The notes under the pieces: model-generated | Seen by the model: the letters and a program-made list of their open reading frames with translations, nothing else | The model's database searches: none | What the model was told of the DNA's origin: nothing | Assembly: GCA_963793335.1 (NCBI GenBank) | Contig: CAWBZS010000004.1 | Span: forward strand, 124,001-188,000 | Direction: 5' to 3' | Length of the DNA stretch: 64,000 nucleotides | DNA from: Sva-07 sp963793335 | GTDB taxonomy: Bacteria > Actinomycetota > Acidimicrobiia > Acidimicrobiales > Ilumatobacteraceae | Shown here: positions 63,838 through 64,000 of the stretch, piece by piece | Position numbering within the stretch: the stretch's first letter is position 1 | How the letters are laid out: each line of letters begins with the position of its first letter | Made by a program: the position numbers and the translations under genes

Positions 63838-64000
63838 TCACTCGGCCACGATGCCCGTCACCAGGTCGATGCGGGGGTACTCGAGGCCGGTGCGCTCGTT
63901 CAGGTCGATCACGTACGCCGACCACCCCGACACCAAGCGGTTCTTGAAGATCGTGGCAAGTGCATCGAGGTCCAGTAGCTCCAAGTGGTGGTCCGAGAAC
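63838..64000 (-). CDS. C-terminal part of an unidentified protein (cut by window edge)
   Basis: The last 53 residues of a protein end at a TGA at 63838 ('RTGLEYPRIDLVTGIVAE'). The part before has a helix 'DLDALATIFKNRLVSGWSAYVIDLNER'. No family is recognised. It lies 24 bases upstream of folD on the same strand, suggesting co-transcription with it. Confidence 0.6.
   Translation of the reverse strand, partial: FSDHHLELLDLDALATIFKNRLVSGWSAYVIDLNERTGLEYPRIDLVTGIVAE

Overview
The window is high-GC DNA with dense genes, many GTG starts, short or overlapping gene junctions and few leader sequences. An F420-type luciferase-like oxidoreductase, a DosR/DosS-like two-component pair, several universal stress proteins, LppM-like and rhodanese lipoproteins, a heliorhodopsin and GatCAB together suggest an actinobacterium. 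An Acidimicrobiia / Ilumatobacter-like lineage is my best guess; this is inference from gene content and style, since no rRNA is present. I saw no tRNA, rRNA or CRISPR array.

Layout. 1-7.8 kb: an LLM oxidoreductase, VOC dioxygenase-like proteins, a PNPOx-fold protein, a zinc-free alcohol dehydrogenase divergent from its likely TetR repressor with paired operators, a membrane methyltransferase, a lipoprotein and an amidase. 7.8-11.9 kb: a leftward operon of two tiny membrane proteins, a single polypeptide fusing lycopene cyclase to a Brp/Blh-type beta-carotene dioxygenase, a Dps ferritin and a heliorhodopsin. This is a complete lycopene-to-retinal-to-rhodopsin module with an iron/DNA-protection partner. 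12-18.7 kb: SelO AMPylase, FAH-family hydrolase, CMD, VOC and DinB-like proteins, beta-carbonic anhydrase with a divergent wHTH regulator, and two lipoproteins. 18.7-29 kb: a dormancy/hypoxia-like block with a P2-type cation ATPase, four universal stress proteins, a NarL-family response regulator and PAS histidine kinase, a PNPOx protein and a beta-CASP RNase. A recurring GGGCC-N3-GGTCA motif lies in front of three of these genes. 29-32.5 kb: SDR, thiolase with DUF35 partner, thioesterase and YbaK. 32.5-37.2 kb: D-lactate-dehydrogenase-like flavo/Fe-S protein with lactate permease. 37-44.3 kb: M48 protease, TetR with divergent ferredoxin, esterase, Lgt, sugar ABC ATPase and alpha-galactosidase. 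44.3-45.6 kb: a repeat-flanked scar holding two opposed fragments of a broken citrate synthase gene. 45.6-48.9 kb: gatCAB. 49-55 kb: acyl-CoA dehydrogenase, LysE exporter, a peroxiredoxin-like protein whose catalytic Cys codon is TGA (probable selenocysteine, with a SECIS-like hairpin), a KhtTU-like antiporter and ilvD. 55-64 kb: serine hydrolase, DUF4234, DUF3054, flavin reductase, 5-FCL, threonine dehydratase-like enzyme, LysR divergent from ino1, a REP-associated Y1 transposase inside inverted REP pairs, folD and a gene cut by the window edge.

The most interesting items are the cyclase-dioxygenase fusion with Dps and heliorhodopsin, the likely UGA-encoded selenoprotein, the RAYT/REP element, three further palindromic intergenic repeat families, and the candidate DosR-like regulon motif. 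Functions come from motifs read by eye; no database or structure search was possible.
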